A DNA stretch of 7,371 bases from an uncultured Eubacteriales bacterium (lineage in GTDB: Bacteria > Bacillota > Clostridia > Oscillospirales > Butyricicoccaceae): the NCBI GenBank assembly GCA_905199135.1, contig CAJKFC010000089.1, positions 1 through 7,371 on the forward strand, given 5' to 3'. A program made the position numbers and the translations under genes. Positions 5,667 through 7,371 of this stretch are shown here, one piece after another. Under the pieces are notes generated by a model, which was not told the origin of the DNA, searched no databases, and saw only the letters and a program-made list of their open reading frames with translations. Positions within the stretch are counted from its first letter, which is position 1; each line of letters starts with the position of its first letter.

Positions 5667-6683
5667 ATGATAATACTTGCAATAGAGAGCTCCTGCGACG
5701 AGACAGCGGCCTCTGTAAGCCTTGACGGGCGAAAGATACTTTCCGATGTGGTGTATTCCCAGGTCGACATGCACGCCCTTTACGGCGGCGTTGTGCCCGA
5801 GATAGCATCGAGAAAACATATAGAAAAAATCTCCCTCGTGGCTGAAAAAGCCATAAAAGAGGCGGGAATAGATAAAAAAGACATAGACGCTGTGGCGGCC
5901 ACCTGTGCCCCCGGCCTTATAGGAGCCCTTTTGGTGGGTGCAAACTTTGCCAAGGCGGCGGCTCTTGCCCTTGATGTGCCATTTGTGCCTGTGCACCACA
6001 TAAAGGGACACATAGCTGCCAACTACATCGCCTTTGACGATTTGGAGCCGCCCTTTATAGCCCTTGTGGCGTCGGGAGGGCACACCGTCATCATAGATGT
6101 AAAGACCTACACCGACATGGAGGTCATAGGCACTACCCGCGACGATGCGGCAGGCGAGGCCTTTGACAAGATAGCCAGAGTCCAGGGTTTGCCGTACCCC
6201 GGAGGAAAGGCTCTGGACGAGCTTTCCAAAACAGGTGACGGCAGTGTATATAAACTGCCGAGGGCAGGAGTAAAGGATTCACCCTACGATTTCTCATTTT
6301 CAGGTCTTAAGACGGCTGCCGTCAACATAATCCACAACGCCGAGCAGAAAGGCGAGGAGATAAACAGACACCACATGGCGAGAGCCGTGTCGGAGGCGGT
6401 AGCAGATACCGTCGTGCCGAGGGTGCTCGCGGCGGCAAAAGACAGGGGAAGAGACAAAATAGGGGCGGCGGGAGGCGTTGCCGCCAACAGCCTTTTGAGA
6501 GCAAGGCTCGAAGAGGGAGCAAAGGCGCAAAGGGCAAAGCTCTATCTGCCCCCCCTGAAGCTGTGCTCCGACAACGGTTCCATGATAGCCTGTCAGGCCT
6601 ACTATGAGTACATGGCGGGAAATATATCCGATTCGGCACAAAACTGCTTCGCCACAATGGCGGTGTCGGAGAAGTTTTTGTAA
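5667..6683 (+). CDS. tsaD: tRNA N6-adenosine threonylcarbamoyltransferase TsaD
   Basis: This 338-aa member of the Kae1/TsaD/YgjD family of ASKHA-fold proteins has the usual bacterial length. It transfers the threonylcarbamoyl group made by TsaC onto A37 of ANN-decoding tRNAs, with TsaB and TsaE. Visible hallmarks are the start IESSCDETA (6-14), the metal-binding H111-x3-H115 in HHIKGH (same numbering as the E. coli enzyme), the phosphate loop SGGHT, GEAFDK, the SFSGLKTA stretch, and a late metal ligand D302 in CSDNGSM. The ATG at 5667 has AGAGG (5656-5660) 6 bases ahead and gives the normal family N-terminus. It has its own candidate promoter and follows rimI. tsaB and tsaE are not in the window and must lie elsewhere. 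No clear terminator follows, and the next gene is convergent with a 15-base gap. Confidence 0.98.
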   Translation: MIILAIESSCDETAASVSLDGRKILSDVVYSQVDMHALYGGVVPEIASRKHIEKISLVAEKAIKEAGIDKKDIDAVAATCAPGLIGALLVGANFAKAAALALDVPFVPVHHIKGHIAANYIAFDDLEPPFIALVASGGHTVIIDVKTYTDMEVIGTTRDDAAGEAFDKIARVQGLPYPGGKALDELSKTGDGSVYKLPRAGVKDSPYDFSFSGLKTAAVNIIHNAEQKGEEINRHHMARAVSEAVADTVVPRVLAAAKDRGRDKIGAAGGVAANSLLRARLEEGAKAQRAKLYLPPLKLCSDNGSMIACQAYYEYMAGNISDSAQNCFATMAVSEKFL

Positions 6684-6698
6684 AAACATATTTAAGAC

Positions 6699-7371
6699 TT
6701 ATTTTTTAAGTAAAATATTATAATTGGCAAAAGCATCATTTATTCGGTAGATTCCTTTGCTGATATCGTCTGGCCTCGGTTTGCCTTTATAAGGAACAGA
6801 AGTTTCTACATCATCATCATAAGTCTCATCTGGATCAGCCCCATCATAACATTCTGTCAGGAAAAGCCCCTGTGACTTTCCGTCATATAAGGTAGAAATC
6901 GTACCATTTACAGAATGAGTATGTACAGGATCGACATACAGGTCTCTGTAAGAACTGGAAATCGTACCTTTTTTCTTTTTCAGGAGATTCATGGTTAATT
7001 CTGTATGATAACTATCGCATGGAGAATCTAGAACGTAATCATAGCTAAAAAGGAGCTTTCCTTTTTCCGGATAGGCAGTAATACGGACTTCAATAGAATC
7101 ATCTGTGCCTTTAGGACGGAACTTTGTAGAAATTGTTCTTAGATTTTTTTCTTCTCCTTTACCTTTTTTACCTTTTTTCCGTATAAGATCATATAATTTT
7201 TTCGCCTTGATTCGTTCAACGGTATCTACCGTTACTTTACATTTTAGCTTTTTGCCTCTTACCTTTGCAGTAATGGTGCATTTGCCAGGGCTTAAAGCTT
7301 TTACAACTCCCTTTTTATTCACTTTTGCAATCTTTTTATTACTGCTTTTCCATGTTACTTTCCTTTTAGTT
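6699..7371 (-). CDS. BIG2 Ig-like domain protein, C-terminal part (N-terminus outside window)
   Basis: The frame stays open to the right edge, so 223 C-terminal residues of a longer protein are seen. The first 50 or so read as a bacterial Ig-like BIG2 repeat: VTWKSSNKKIAKV, then KKGVVKALSPGKCTITAK, ending in KCKVTV. The GTG at 7320-7322 lies inside this repeat and is not a real start. A Lys-rich linker (KKGKKGKG) follows, then about 130 residues I do not recognise, with a possible beta-rich pattern, two cysteines (SPCDS, TECYDG), HTH and an acidic DPDETYDDD stretch. BIG2 repeats are typical of exported surface adhesins and cell-wall proteins of Clostridia. The gene converges on tsaD with 15 bases between stops. 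It is clearly AT-richer and more Lys-rich than the genes to its left, which hints at a different origin. The BIG2 call is firm; the function is unknown. Confidence 0.85.
   Translation of the reverse strand, partial: TKRKVTWKSSNKKIAKVNKKGVVKALSPGKCTITAKVRGKKLKCKVTVDTVERIKAKKLYDLIRKKGKKGKGEEKNLRTISTKFRPKGTDDSIEVRITAYPEKGKLLFSYDYVLDSPCDSYHTELTMNLLKKKKGTISSSYRDLYVDPVHTHSVNGTISTLYDGKSQGLFLTECYDGADPDETYDDDVETSVPYKGKPRPDDISKGIYRINDAFANYNILLKK

Noticed and set aside
6697..6711. ACTTA-TTTTT-TAAGT hairpin as a two-way terminator between tsaD and the BIG2 gene
   Set aside because: The stem is only 5 AT-rich pairs, and it overlaps the end of the BIG2 coding sequence. It is too weak to call a terminator.
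6719..6724. TATAAT on the plus strand downstream of tsaD
   Set aside because: It lies within the 3' coding end of the convergent BIG2 gene, with no -35 and no plus-strand gene after it.

Overview
The window looks like a chromosomal segment of a Gram-positive anaerobe of the class Clostridia, most likely from the Oscillospiraceae/Ruminococcaceae side. This is inferred from the style of PolA (N-terminus MKLMAIDGNSILNRAFYG, decayed proofreading domain), a clostridial-type TSCPD protein, a DHHW-family lipoprotein, GGAGG-type ribosome binding sites, consensus sigma-A promoters, CCA encoded in the tRNA genes, and heavy use of ATA for Ile. No species can be named from the sequence alone.

Left part (1-547): the 3' portion of a tRNA-Cys (GCA anticodon) with a strong terminator, then a monocistronic 91-aa TSCPD-domain protein (TIGR03905-like, four cysteines) with a good promoter and a strong terminator of its own.

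Second part (631-2311): two overlapping lipoprotein genes. The first has a lipobox, a long Glu/Lys/Thr/Pro repeat linker and a compact C-terminal domain. The second is a DHHW-family protein that keeps the Asp-x-His and Ser residues expected of an AlgX/AlgJ-like SGNH fold. They probably form a cell-envelope module. The membrane O-acyltransferase (MBOAT) that commonly accompanies such proteins is not in this window.

Middle (2312-2572): a convergent/divergent hub holding a minus-strand tRNA-Gln (CTG) with a textbook TTGACA-N17-TATAAT promoter and a terminator with a GAAA loop. Possible polA promoters lie on the opposite strand.

Third part (2573-6683): housekeeping genes polA (DNA polymerase I), rimI (ribosomal protein S18 N-acetyltransferase; its start overlaps the polA stop by one base) and tsaD (threonylcarbamoyl-adenosine tRNA modification), the last with its own candidate promoter. 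RimI and TsaD belong to the familiar tsaE-tsaB-rimI-tsaD neighbourhood; here polA sits where tsaB would be expected.

Right edge (6699-7371): a convergent, markedly AT-richer, Lys-rich gene truncated by the window end. It encodes the C-terminal part of a surface-type protein with a bacterial Ig-like (BIG2) repeat followed by an unrecognised domain of roughly 130 residues. Its different composition suggests a separate origin from the housekeeping block. I see no mobile element, CRISPR array, riboswitch or clearly new multi-gene system. The least explained items are the lipoprotein pair, the small TSCPD protein and the C-terminal domain of the BIG2 protein.
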